NCBI GenBank assembly: GCA_021805565.1
Contig: JAJZFA010000013.1
Span: 62,001-126,000 of the forward strand
Source of the DNA: Pseudomonadota bacterium
GTDB lineage: Bacteria; Pseudomonadota; Alphaproteobacteria; Acetobacterales; Acetobacteraceae
DNA length: 64,000 bases
Direction of reading: 5' to 3'
Shown here: positions 35,226 through 43,372 of the stretch, in pieces
Layout: each line of letters opens with the position of its first letter
Numbering within the stretch: position 1 is the first letter of the stretch
Made by a program: the position numbers and the translations under genes
The notes under the pieces: model-generated
What the model was told of the DNA's origin: nothing
What the model saw: only the letters and a program-made list of their open reading frames with translations
Database searches by the model: none

Positions 35226-35840
35226 CTACTCCATCGTCCACCCCCGGTCGCGCAGCAAGACCGGCGTGTTTAATACCGTGTCCCGCTCCTGCGGCGGCAT
35301 CGCGATCCACACCAGCAACCGTTCCAAAACCCGCCGTGTCGGCAGCGCGAGCGCCAGTGCCCGCGCTTCGTTCATGCCGTAAAACCGCAACCCGTCGAGT
35401 TCGCCGTCGCCGCCCAGTTCGCCGCCCGTGTGACGTTCTTCCACCACCAGGAAACGCGCGTTGAACCGGATCGGCAATCCCGGCGGGGTGACCGCCCGCG
35501 CCAGATAATGCAGCGTGTCCAGCCGGGGCGGATGACCCAGCGACAGGCCGGTTTCCTCGTGCAGTTCACGGGCGGCGGCGGCGGCCAGACCGCGGGCCAG
35601 CGCGGGATTGGTGTTTTTGCGCAACGCCCGTTCCGTCGCTTCGGACAGCGGCGAGCCAACCGGCGCCGTCAGATCCGCCCGATCGACGCGGCCGCCGGGA
35701 AACACCAGTCGGTTCGGCATGAAGCGGTGTTTCGCGCCCCGCATCCCCATCAGCATGTGCGGTTCATCGTTAACGAACCGCAACACAATCAGGCTGGCGG
35801 CGTGCTTGGCTCGCACGGTCGGCCGGCGGCCGGCCGGCAT
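35226..35840 (-). CDS. NUDIX hydrolase, NUDT19-like with insertion
   Basis: 204 residues. The NUDIX box is split in the manner of NUDT19/Nudt7-like CoA diphosphatases: FPGGRVDRAD, then about 40 inserted residues, then AAAARELHEETGLSLG carrying the REL-EE metal-binding residues. Likely hydrolyses a nucleotide or CoA pyrophosphate bond with Mg2+. A TTG at 35855 preceded by AAAGG is an alternative start five codons upstream. It follows the nitroreductase gene directly (stop and start regions touch), so they are translated together. Confidence 0.8.
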   Translation of the reverse strand: MPAGRRPTVRAKHAASLIVLRFVNDEPHMLMGMRGAKHRFMPNRLVFPGGRVDRADLTAPVGSPLSEATERALRKNTNPALARGLAAAAARELHEETGLSLGHPPRLDTLHYLARAVTPPGLPIRFNARFLVVEERHTGGELGGDGELDGLRFYGMNEARALALALPTRRVLERLLVWIAMPPQERDTVLNTPVLLRDRGWTME

Positions 35841-35847
35841 GGCATCG

Positions 35848-36672
35848 TCAGGCAAGGTCGAAACCTTTCGTCTTCAAATAGGCGGAGAAACCAAATCGCT
35901 CCGGGACGGACAGTTGCCGGGCGACGTTCTCGCTCCAGCCCACGCCATCCCTCGGCGGATAGACATCGTTGTTCTTCAGACTGCCCGCCGCCACCGGATC
36001 GCGTGCGTGGCGCCGCCGGTCGTACGCCGCGACATCCGCCTCCAGGCCGCTATCGTCGTACCGCTCCCGATGCACGACGACAGACGGCGGCAGGCGCATC
36101 GATACCGGGCGGCGGAACACCGGCCAGCCAACGGCGAGCCCGGCCAGCGGATAGACGCCGGACGGCAGGCCCAGCAAGGGAGACACCCGCTCGGTATGGC
36201 TGCGCACATAACTGACCGGGCAGGTGCCTAACCCAACCGCGTCGGCCGCCGCCATGAACGCCCCCATCGCCAGCGAGCAATCCACCGCGGTATTCAGCAA
36301 CGTATCCAGATTGTTATTGACGTGCGGCATGCCGTGCATCGCGCACAGGCGCTGCCCGCGCCGCATGTCGCCGCACCAGACCAGGAAAACCGGTGCGGTG
36401 GCGATCCAGTCCATCGTGCCGATCCAATCGGCGATCCGCTTGATCCGAGTCCGGTCGCGCATAACCACGATGGAAAACTGTTGCAGATCCGACTTGGCGG
36501 GGGCGGACTGCGCCGCCGCCAGCAGCGCGTCCAGTAGCGAATCCGGAACGTCCTGGCCGGTGTAGCGGCGGGTGACCCGCCGGTCCAGCAGCGGAACGAT
36601 CGCGTCCGGAACGTCGGTTCCAGGCAGATCGGTGCCGAACCGCGCGTTCAGCAAGGCCTGGCTATCGGCCAT
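35848..36672 (-). CDS. nitroreductase family protein
   Basis: 274 residues with the FMN-binding nitroreductase pattern: LDRRVTRRYTGQDVPDSLLDALLAAAQSAPAKSDLQQFSIVVMRDRTRI (Arg and Ser contacts to FMN phosphate), an AVDCSLAMGAFMAAADAVGLGTCPVSYVR helix pair and GLPSGVYPLAGLAVGWP near the C-terminus. Reduces nitro compounds, quinones or flavins with NAD(P)H; physiological substrate unknown. GGAGGAAACC precedes the ATG at 36672. First gene of a pair with the NUDIX hydrolase, divergent from the Ldh-type gene. Confidence 0.88.
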   Translation of the reverse strand: MADSQALLNARFGTDLPGTDVPDAIVPLLDRRVTRRYTGQDVPDSLLDALLAAAQSAPAKSDLQQFSIVVMRDRTRIKRIADWIGTMDWIATAPVFLVWCGDMRRGQRLCAMHGMPHVNNNLDTLLNTAVDCSLAMGAFMAAADAVGLGTCPVSYVRSHTERVSPLLGLPSGVYPLAGLAVGWPVFRRPVSMRLPPSVVVHRERYDDSGLEADVAAYDRRRHARDPVAAGSLKNNDVYPPRDGVGWSENVARQLSVPERFGFSAYLKTKGFDLA

Positions 36673-36771
36673 ATCGGTTTCCTCCGCGTGGGTGGACATT
36701 GTCCGTCACCCTTGCCGGAACCCAACGGACGCGCAAGGTTCGGCGGCAGACCTTACAGAGGGAAACCGGCC

Positions 36772-37836
36772 ATGCCCGCGACCTACGCCAATCACCGGGC
36801 GCAGATAAAAGCCGTCCTGCTGGGGTGGGGCATGCCGGACGACAACGCGGACATAACGGCGGAGGTGCTGTCCTGGGCCGACCTGCATGGCGTGGACAGT
36901 CACGGCATTTCGATGCTTCCGGGATACGACGGGCTGCGCCGGTCAGGGCGTGCGAAGATGGATGCGCGTCCGGCTGTGCTGAAGGAAACGCCGGTGTCCG
37001 TGCTGGTGGATGGCGGCGGCGGCCTGGGTCATGTGCCGGGGCATTTCGCCATGTCGGCGGCCATCGCCAAGGCGAAAACCGCCGGGGTCGGGATCGCATC
37101 GGTGAAGCATTCCGCGCATTTCGGCGCCGCCGGATTCTATTCGCTGATGGCGGCGAAACAGGGGCTGGTGGGCATGGCCTGCACATCCGCTTCCGGCATT
37201 CAGGTTGCCCCCACCTTCGGCAAGCAGGCCAGGCTGGGCACCGATCCATGGTCGTTCGCCGCCCCCAGCGCCGATGGGGTGCCGTTCCTGCTGGATATGG
37301 CGACGACAACGGTGGCCGCCGGGCGCATCCGCAACAAGGCCAACGAAGGATTGCCCACACCGGACGGGTGGGTTTTGGACGCGGACGGCAATCCGTCCAA
37401 CGACCCCCTGATCGCCAAGGAAAAAGGCGGCTTTCTGACCTCGCTCGGTGGGTCGCCGGAGAATTCAAGCTATAAGGGCTACGGGTTGGCGGTCATGGTG
37501 AATATCCTGGCTTGCTGTTTGTCCGGGGCGACGCTGGTGACAGACCCGATGCACACGAAGAAGCCGGTGGGGATGGATATCGGCCATTTCTTCATGGCGA
37601 TCGACCCCGGCCTGTTTCTCGAGTCAGACGATTTTCAGACCAGCGTATCCACTTTCATGGCCGCATTGCGCGCGACCCAACCGGCCGATCCGGTTCGGCC
37701 GGTGATGGTCGCGGGCGATCCGCAGTGGGCCACCGCCACGATACGGATGGATACAGGAATTCCAGTCGGGGCCGGGTTGCTGAACCAGCTGCGCCAGATC
37801 GCCCAGGCCGCCGCGGCGCCCTGGCTGCTGGAGTAG
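36772..37836 (+). CDS. Ldh family (malate/L-lactate/sulfolactate) dehydrogenase
   Basis: 354 residues. Characteristic blocks of the Ldh_2/YlbC-type family, unrelated to Rossmann dehydrogenases: WADLHGVDSHGISMLPGYDGL (the D/SHG substrate loop), VLVDGGGGLGHVPGHFAM, SVKHSAHFGAAGFYSLMA, GTDPWSFAAPS, LDMATTTVAAGRI and YKGYGLAVMVNILACCLSGA. Oxidises a 2-hydroxyacid with NAD(P). GAGGGAAACC precedes the ATG. Stand-alone gene facing away from the nitroreductase operon. Confidence 0.88.
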   Translation: MPATYANHRAQIKAVLLGWGMPDDNADITAEVLSWADLHGVDSHGISMLPGYDGLRRSGRAKMDARPAVLKETPVSVLVDGGGGLGHVPGHFAMSAAIAKAKTAGVGIASVKHSAHFGAAGFYSLMAAKQGLVGMACTSASGIQVAPTFGKQARLGTDPWSFAAPSADGVPFLLDMATTTVAAGRIRNKANEGLPTPDGWVLDADGNPSNDPLIAKEKGGFLTSLGGSPENSSYKGYGLAVMVNILACCLSGATLVTDPMHTKKPVGMDIGHFFMAIDPGLFLESDDFQTSVSTFMAALRATQPADPVRPVMVAGDPQWATATIRMDTGIPVGAGLLNQLRQIAQAAAAPWLLE

Positions 37837-38066
37837 GCGAGGACCGCGGACGACCGGATTCCGCACCGTCAGGCGACCCTGAATGCCTGCGACCGAGGGT
37901 CCGGCGCATCCAAATGCCTCGGAGCGTCACGATCGGGCCTGATCCGATCCCCGACGACTGTTCTCCATTCCTCTCCCGAAGGCATGGGTGGCCAAACAAG
38001 GCCAGGCCATCGCGGAAAGGGAAACCGGGCCTGACGATAGTCCCCCGGTTGTCCAGTTCGGAGTTG

Positions 38067-38095
38067 TTGACATATTTCCTACAACTCCCTACACA
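38067..38095 (+). promoter_or_regulatory. candidate sigma70 promoter directing a possibly leaderless mRNA
   Basis: TTGACA at 38067-38072, 17-bp spacer, then TACACA at 38090-38095. A transcript would start near 38102, practically at the ATG at 38103 of the unknown gene, which has AAGGA touching the start codon instead of a spaced ribosome binding site. Confidence 0.4.
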
Positions 38096-38102
38096 TCAAG
38101 GA

Positions 38103-38966
38103 ATGGAAACCTCATCCCCGCCGAACCCGGCCATCCACCTCCTCACCGCGCTGTATCACCAGCTCGTCCATACCCTCATCGAGGTGCTGCCGCCGCCGCG
38201 CGGCGACACGCCCGTCGGGCTACGGGCCCGGAAACTATCGGCCATCGGCAAGATCGCGGCACTGGCGCCGCTGAATGCCGATGAGGCCGATCTCGCCGCC
38301 CACTGCATCGCCGCCCGAGCGCAGGCGGACGAAATGTTGCGGCTGGCCCGTCTGAACGAGCATGACCCCGCGTTGGCCGCGCGGCTGAGCGCGGAGTACC
38401 GATCGACGATGCGGCTATGGCTGGCGGTGTACACAAGGCTGAAGCGGGTGCAGGCGGAGCGCCGCAAGCGCGATGCGAATCCCGAGACGGCGAACGAGGA
38501 CGCATGGGCGCGCCATATCGCCGAACGATCCATGCTGGCGGTGCTGGAGGCACAGCCAGAAACCGCACCGGCCGAACCGGTTCGGCCGCACCAGGCGCCG
38601 GATGTGGCGCGCGTGCTGGATCCGGTCAAAGCCAAGGTCGCGGCTCAGGTTGCAGGACCCGCTGCGGCATTGGTCGCCGCTCCAAAGGACATCGTGACGA
38701 AAAATAAGACAAATTCTCATGATATGGCTTTTGAGACGTTGTTGAGCACCCCCATCGCAACCCTAGGGTCCACAGGATCGAGCGTAGAAAACTTCGGCGC
38801 GATTTTGCGCGATACGGCGCGCCTATTCGCGCAACAGGCCGGATCGGACCACGCGCCAAACCCGGCACCGGCCCAACCCGGCACAGGCCAAACCCGCCAC
38901 GTGTCAAATGGGAAACAGGCCAGATGGGGCGCGCGGCAATTGGGACATGGACGAAACAAAATCTAG
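38103..38966 (+). CDS. conserved hypothetical protein of unknown function
   Basis: 287 residues; I do not recognise a characterised family. The first ~190 residues are predicted helical (IHLLTALYHQLVHTLIEVLPPP, LRARKLSAIGKIAALAPLNADEADLAAHCIAARAQADEML) and the end of that region is charged (YTRLKRVQAERRKRDAN); the C-terminal ~100 residues are Ala/Pro/Gln-rich with a motif KNKTNSHDMAFETLLSTP. No signal peptide or membrane helix, so cytoplasmic. The ATG at 38103 is chosen over the long open frame from 37512 because a TTGACA-type promoter ends just before it and the upstream frame overlaps the preceding gene. Base composition is lower in GC between 38690 and 38770 than around it. Confidence 0.65.
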   Translation: METSSPPNPAIHLLTALYHQLVHTLIEVLPPPRGDTPVGLRARKLSAIGKIAALAPLNADEADLAAHCIAARAQADEMLRLARLNEHDPALAARLSAEYRSTMRLWLAVYTRLKRVQAERRKRDANPETANEDAWARHIAERSMLAVLEAQPETAPAEPVRPHQAPDVARVLDPVKAKVAAQVAGPAAALVAAPKDIVTKNKTNSHDMAFETLLSTPIATLGSTGSSVENFGAILRDTARLFAQQAGSDHAPNPAPAQPGTGQTRHVSNGKQARWGARQLGHGRNKI

Positions 38967-39100
38967 GCCAAACCCGGAACAGGCAGAACGGCAGGTCCGG
39001 CCCCTCGATCCGGAGCGCCGGTCGTTGAACAGGCCTTAACCCTCCGCTTACCCGCCCGGCGCTAACCTTTTATTTACCGGTCTGTGTCCAGTCTGCCCCG

Positions 39101-40207
39101 GTGACAGATCCAAACCGGGCAACGGCCGGCCCCGGCCATTCCGCAAGCTTCGCCGGCCGGGGCGTCGCCGTGCCATTCACCACACCCATGCTGGCCGGCG
39201 CTCGGGTACGTCCGGCCACTGGTCGCGAGATCGAATTCGTGTTGCCGAACACGTCCGGATCGCGCGGCGTCTATGTCATGCCCTGGCGCGGTGTGCGGGC
39301 ATTCTGTCAGCCTACCGTGCATGACACGATGCTGGTCCGGCGGCTTGCCTCGTTGGCGGCGGTGTCGCCAGCCTCGGTTCGCGACGCTGGGCTGCATGTC
39401 GCGTTGGAAGGCTATGCCGGCCGGGCAGCCATGGCGGCCGCGCGAACCGTCATGGACCACGATCTCCGGCGGCAACGGCTGACCCACGGCCTGCTGCTGC
39501 GGGCATTGGCTGCCCAGGCCGGCCCTGGCGGCGAACCGGCCACGCCGGCGGCGGGTTCGGCGGACACTCCCGGCCTCGCGATGTCATATCATTGCGCGCC
39601 GCCATCCGGGCTGTCGCCGGCCGGTTTGGACGCTGTTCTGGCCGCCCTGGCCGCCGCGGTGGCTCCGGTCGGGATCGCCCCGGCAGACAATGACGCCCGC
39701 ATGGTTCGGTTGATCGGCCTGCTGGACCGAACCCGGATAGCCCTGGCGGACTGGCTGCACGGCGCGCCCGGCAGCGAGGCCGGCGGGCTGGGCGAAACGG
39801 TTATGGCGGCGGTGGACCGAGCGGGCGAAAGCGGTCGGGCCGCATTGGCCGCTAACCGTCCGACGATGGCCGATCCAGCCGCGCTGCTGCGGCGCTGGAT
39901 CGCGGCCCGGACCGCCGTGCAGGCGGCGTTGCAACGCTGCGACTGGCTGCTGGATGGCTGGGAACGGCCCGCGCTGCTGTTTCTTTCGGCTGGTCCGGGG
40001 GCCGGACGCCATGCGGCGCTGCTGGAAATGGCAACGCTGATACCGGTACTGCCGGCCGAGGTTTCGGCATGGACCGATATCCCGATTCACCCCGATACCC
40101 TGCGCCAGACCTGCCAGATTACGATCAGCGACGATTCCTGGCGCACCGGCGGGCCGGCGTTCGGCCTGATCGCACGCAATGAATCCCTGCTGGCGATGAG
40201 GATATAG
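39101..40207 (+). CDS. conserved hypothetical protein, first of an unknown pair
   Basis: 368 residues starting with GTG; no known domain recognised. The N-terminal 100 residues include a beta-rich part (ATGREIEFVLPNTSGSRGVYVMPWRGVRAFCQPTVHDTMLVRRLA) and then alternating helices; the second half (ALLRRWIAARTAVQAALQRCDWLLDGWERPALLFLSA) is followed by a distinctive C-terminus with the TCQITISDDSWRTGG motif. No signal peptide or membrane helix. The stop codon and the ATG of the next gene are adjacent (40207/40208), so the two products are probably made together and may interact. The weak ribosome binding site leaves the exact start open. Confidence 0.7.
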   Translation: MTDPNRATAGPGHSASFAGRGVAVPFTTPMLAGARVRPATGREIEFVLPNTSGSRGVYVMPWRGVRAFCQPTVHDTMLVRRLASLAAVSPASVRDAGLHVALEGYAGRAAMAAARTVMDHDLRRQRLTHGLLLRALAAQAGPGGEPATPAAGSADTPGLAMSYHCAPPSGLSPAGLDAVLAALAAAVAPVGIAPADNDARMVRLIGLLDRTRIALADWLHGAPGSEAGGLGETVMAAVDRAGESGRAALAANRPTMADPAALLRRWIAARTAVQAALQRCDWLLDGWERPALLFLSAGPGAGRHAALLEMATLIPVLPAEVSAWTDIPIHPDTLRQTCQITISDDSWRTGGPAFGLIARNESLLAMRI

Positions 40208-41434
40208 ATGCCGCCCGGACCGGCCCAGCCCGGCTCCGCCGCGATCGGCGCGCTCAGCCGGGAAATCGGCGGGGCCGGCGATCCGCGCATCGTGCGCGTG
40301 GTGGCGGCGATCGATGCCATGGCCTGCCGGGGGCCGGCGGATGCATTGCTCGATCCGTTGCGCCCGCGCCTCGCGGCACTGCGTCCGCCGCATCCGCTGC
40401 GCTTTGTCCGGCTGCTGTTTTATCCGCTGGACCGGACGATCGTGCCGGCGGGACGCTGGCGGCCGGGCCTGGCGACGCTACCGCGAGCGGCTTTGCTGCC
40501 GATCGCCAAACACGTCCAGCGCGCGATGGGCGCCGCGGGTGCCGCGATCGAACGCGCCATCGCCGGGCGGACGACGGCCGATACCGGGCTGATCGGCCAA
40601 CTGGGGGAATCGCTATGGCCGGCCGCCGCCGCCATCCTGCAGGCCGGTACGGTGCCGGAAACGTGGGAGTCCGCGAAACTGGGCGACACCGCGTGGCCGC
40701 CTCTGGCCCGGCTCGCCGCAGCCCTGCTGGGCGAGGCCGCCGGGTTGGACAGGCTGTGCCAGGACGCCGCCACCGGCCTGTTACCGCCGGCCACCGAACC
40801 GGTCGTGCAGATGCTCGCCCGCGCCGGGGCGGTCGATACCGTGGCGATGCCGGCGATGGCGATGCTTCTGCTGCATCGCCTGCCGAACGCCGCCGGCTTG
40901 CTGCTGGCATACGACGGCAAACAGGCACCAGCCATCCGAACCGCCGTGAACGCCGCGGCGGAGCGGTTTCTGGGGCAGGGCGGTCACCTGGCCGATGCCC
41001 CCATTGCCGGCGGCACCCTGACCGAGGCCGCCGCTGCCGCCGGACGCATCGCCGCCTTGCTGACACACCTCGAATTGCTCGGCTCCGCGCCGGAGCGGCG
41101 CGACCGTGTGCGTGCGGCGCGACGCCGGCTGAACGCCAGTTGCAAGGCCCGTTTCGCGGCCGCCTTGCGGGACGAATTGCTGGCACCGCTGCAAAACCCC
41201 GAACCGCCGCCCGTTGCCTTGCTGGAGGCATCGGCTCGCGGACTTCGGGTGCTGGAAACGGCGGCGCGGGAGGCCGGCAGCGGTCCGGACTACGACCGGC
41301 TGCTGGCCCAGGCGGCCGGGGCGATCGCACAGGACGCCATGCGAGACGGCTTGTCGCCGATGGAACGGGTGCGGCTGGTGGAAATCCTGACCGGTTCCGC
41401 CGCGGCGATGGCGATGGCGGCTTTCCCGCCGTGA
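40208..41434 (+). CDS. conserved hypothetical protein, second of an unknown pair
   Basis: 408 residues, very rich in Ala, Arg and Leu and almost entirely helical, with repeated patterns such as LPIAKHVQRAMGAAGAAIERAI, AAGLLLAYDGKQAPAIRTAVNAAAERFL and LLTHLELLGSAPERRDRVRAARRRLNASCKARFAAALRDELL. It resembles an alpha-solenoid or helical scaffold, but no specific family is recognised. Its ATG directly abuts the preceding stop codon. The following methyltransferase begins 48 bp further on the same strand. Cytoplasmic by the absence of signal and membrane segments. Confidence 0.7.
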   Translation: MPPGPAQPGSAAIGALSREIGGAGDPRIVRVVAAIDAMACRGPADALLDPLRPRLAALRPPHPLRFVRLLFYPLDRTIVPAGRWRPGLATLPRAALLPIAKHVQRAMGAAGAAIERAIAGRTTADTGLIGQLGESLWPAAAAILQAGTVPETWESAKLGDTAWPPLARLAAALLGEAAGLDRLCQDAATGLLPPATEPVVQMLARAGAVDTVAMPAMAMLLLHRLPNAAGLLLAYDGKQAPAIRTAVNAAAERFLGQGGHLADAPIAGGTLTEAAAAAGRIAALLTHLELLGSAPERRDRVRAARRRLNASCKARFAAALRDELLAPLQNPEPPPVALLEASARGLRVLETAAREAGSGPDYDRLLAQAAGAIAQDAMRDGLSPMERVRLVEILTGSAAAMAMAAFPP

Positions 41435-41482
41435 ACCGGGATCGAGACCGAACCGGCTTTCGCGATCCGGTGTTTGTTGATA

Positions 41483-42325
41483 ATGACCGCGCACGACGAT
41501 GACCCTTTGGCATTTGGGGAAACCGGTATTGACTTTGTTTCGTCCGAACACGCATCGATCCGGCCGCCGCATGCGCCGGTGCCGCGGCGCATGACCGGCG
41601 CCACGAGACGCTCATGGCCCGTGGTCCGGCGCATGGCCGCCGCATGGCTGCACGACCGGCACCAGTTCGCCACCGGCCGGCTTGCGCGGCTGTGCCCGAT
41701 CTGCGGCCACAAGGGCATTATGATCGCCGTCGGGCACCCGTCGCGCTGGGATGCGCGCTGCGCCCAATGCGGCAGCCGCGAAAGGCACCGCCTGCTGTGG
41801 CTGTGGGTGACCGAAAACGGCGGCAACCGGCTGGCTGGCAAACGCATCCTGCATTTCGCGCCGGAAAAGGCGCTGCGCCGCGTGCTGGCGGCCAATCCAG
41901 GTTACGAAACCGCCGACCTGTTGCAGCGCGGCGTGACTCACCGGGTCGATATCACCCAGTTGCCAATGGACTCCGGCACATACGATGCCGTGATCGCGAA
42001 TCATGTGCTGGAACATATCGCCGACGACCGCAAGGCAATCGGGGAACTGTTCCGCGTTCTGCGGCCGGGTGGAACCGCCCTGATCACCGTGCCGGTCAAC
42101 CCGGCTCGGCCAGTCACGTATGAAAACGCCGCCATCACCGACCCGGTGGAACGCGAGGCGCATTTCAATGCACCGGATCATCGGCGTTTTTACGGCCTGG
42201 ATTTCGCCGATCGCCTCGCCGAAGCAGGGTTCCGGGTCGGGATTTTCCGGCTGACGCCAGCGCAGGAAGTGCAATTCGGCTTGCTGCCGATGGAATGGCT
42301 GTATGTGGCGGTCCGGCCTGAATGA
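41483..42325 (+). CDS. class I SAM-dependent methyltransferase with zinc-ribbon
   Basis: 280 residues. Residues around 70-105 hold a CPICGHKG...RCAQCGSRERHRLLWLW zinc ribbon, followed by a Methyltransf_11-type domain: ILHFAPEKALRRVLAANPGYETADLL (first strand and loop), THRVDITQLPMDSGTYDAVIANHVLEHIADD, and LRPGGTALITVP. The LHFAPE motif replaces the usual GxGxG and is characteristic of a subgroup found beside sugar transferases. An in-frame TTG upstream at 41474 would extend it by 3 codons; ATG 41483 chosen. It lies directly before a GT9 gene, suggesting modification of a surface polysaccharide or glycan precursor. Confidence 0.82.
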   Translation: MTAHDDDPLAFGETGIDFVSSEHASIRPPHAPVPRRMTGATRRSWPVVRRMAAAWLHDRHQFATGRLARLCPICGHKGIMIAVGHPSRWDARCAQCGSRERHRLLWLWVTENGGNRLAGKRILHFAPEKALRRVLAANPGYETADLLQRGVTHRVDITQLPMDSGTYDAVIANHVLEHIADDRKAIGELFRVLRPGGTALITVPVNPARPVTYENAAITDPVEREAHFNAPDHRRFYGLDFADRLAEAGFRVGIFRLTPAQEVQFGLLPMEWLYVAVRPE

Positions 42326-42415
42326 CCCGGCGTTGACGGCAAACCGGGCCGCCCACGCCCGTCCGGACCGCGTGCCTGAGCCGCCCCCCGGCGGCCGGTG
42401 CTGAAACCGGCCGCG

Positions 42416-43372
42416 ATGGCGCATCCAGAAGCCGATATCCACGCGATCCCGCACGCATCCAACCGGCCGGACATCCTGGTGATCAAACTCGGGGCGTTCG
42501 GCAATATCGTGCTCTCGCTGGGGGCTTTCGCCGCCATCCGACTGCACCACCCGAATGCCCGGATCAGCGTGCTGACCAGTCAGGCCTTTGCCGGCTGGCT
42601 GCGCACCTTCCCGTATTTCGACAAGGTTCTGGTGGATCCGCGGCCGCGCTGGTGGGATCTGCCAGGCCTGCGGCGGTTGGGCACGATGCTGGCGGACGGG
42701 CAGTTCGCACGGGTGTACGACCTGCAAACGTCGGCGCGATCGTCGCGCTATTTCTATCTGTTCCCGCCCAAATACCGGCCGGACTGGTCGGGCATCGCGT
42801 TTGGTTGCGCGCTGCCGGATCGAGACCCGAACCGCAACACGCTGCATGATTCGGATCGGATTCAGGGGCAGTTGCGTCAGGCGGGAATCGCCGGATTTCC
42901 ATCGCCCGATCTGTCCTGGTGCCGCGGCGATGGTGCCCGGTTCGGCCTGCCGCCGGATTTCGCCATCCTGGTGCCGGGCAGTTCGCCCGATCGTCCGGCC
43001 AAGCGTTGGCCGGCGGCGCATTATCAGGATTTGGCCCAACGTCTGGCCGCCCAGGGCATTCAACCGGTCGTGGTAGGCGGCCCGGCGGAAAAGCCGCTGG
43101 CGGCCGAAATTCCGGCGGCGATCGACCTGACCGGGCAAACCAGTTTCGGCGATCTGGCGGATCTGGCGCGTTCGGCCCAGCTCGCCGTGGGCAACGACAC
43201 CGGCCCGATGCACCTGATCGCAACCGCCGGCTGTCCGGCGATCACGCTGTTCTCCAGCGATTCTAACCCGTTGCAGTGCGCCCCCCGCGGCCCGCGGGCA
43301 CGGTTTTTGCAAAGCTCGAACCTCGCGGATCTGACCGTGGAGGCCGTGCTGAACCAGTTGCCCGGCCGATGA
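42416..43372 (+). CDS. glycosyltransferase family 9 (heptosyltransferase-like)
   Basis: 318 residues. ILVIKLGAFGNIVLSLGAFAAIRLHHPNARISVLTS is the GT9 N-terminal strand and loop; the nucleotide-sugar half carries FAILVPGSSPDRPAKRWPAAHYQDLA, VVVGGPAEKPLA, and LAVGNDTGPMHLIATAGCPAITLFSSDSNPLQCAP, the ADP-heptose binding signature with D and T of the NDTGP motif. Adds a heptose or related sugar to LPS core or glycan acceptors. The ATG at 42416 is favoured; GTG 42398 would add six codons. Overlaps the MFS gene by 4 bp. Confidence 0.88.
   Translation: MAHPEADIHAIPHASNRPDILVIKLGAFGNIVLSLGAFAAIRLHHPNARISVLTSQAFAGWLRTFPYFDKVLVDPRPRWWDLPGLRRLGTMLADGQFARVYDLQTSARSSRYFYLFPPKYRPDWSGIAFGCALPDRDPNRNTLHDSDRIQGQLRQAGIAGFPSPDLSWCRGDGARFGLPPDFAILVPGSSPDRPAKRWPAAHYQDLAQRLAAQGIQPVVVGGPAEKPLAAEIPAAIDLTGQTSFGDLADLARSAQLAVGNDTGPMHLIATAGCPAITLFSSDSNPLQCAPRGPRARFLQSSNLADLTVEAVLNQLPGR

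Noticed and set aside
39584-41895. Long minus-strand frames over the unknown gene pair
   Set aside because: Composition dominated by Arg/Pro and no ribosome binding sites; typical shadows of GC-rich genes on the other strand.
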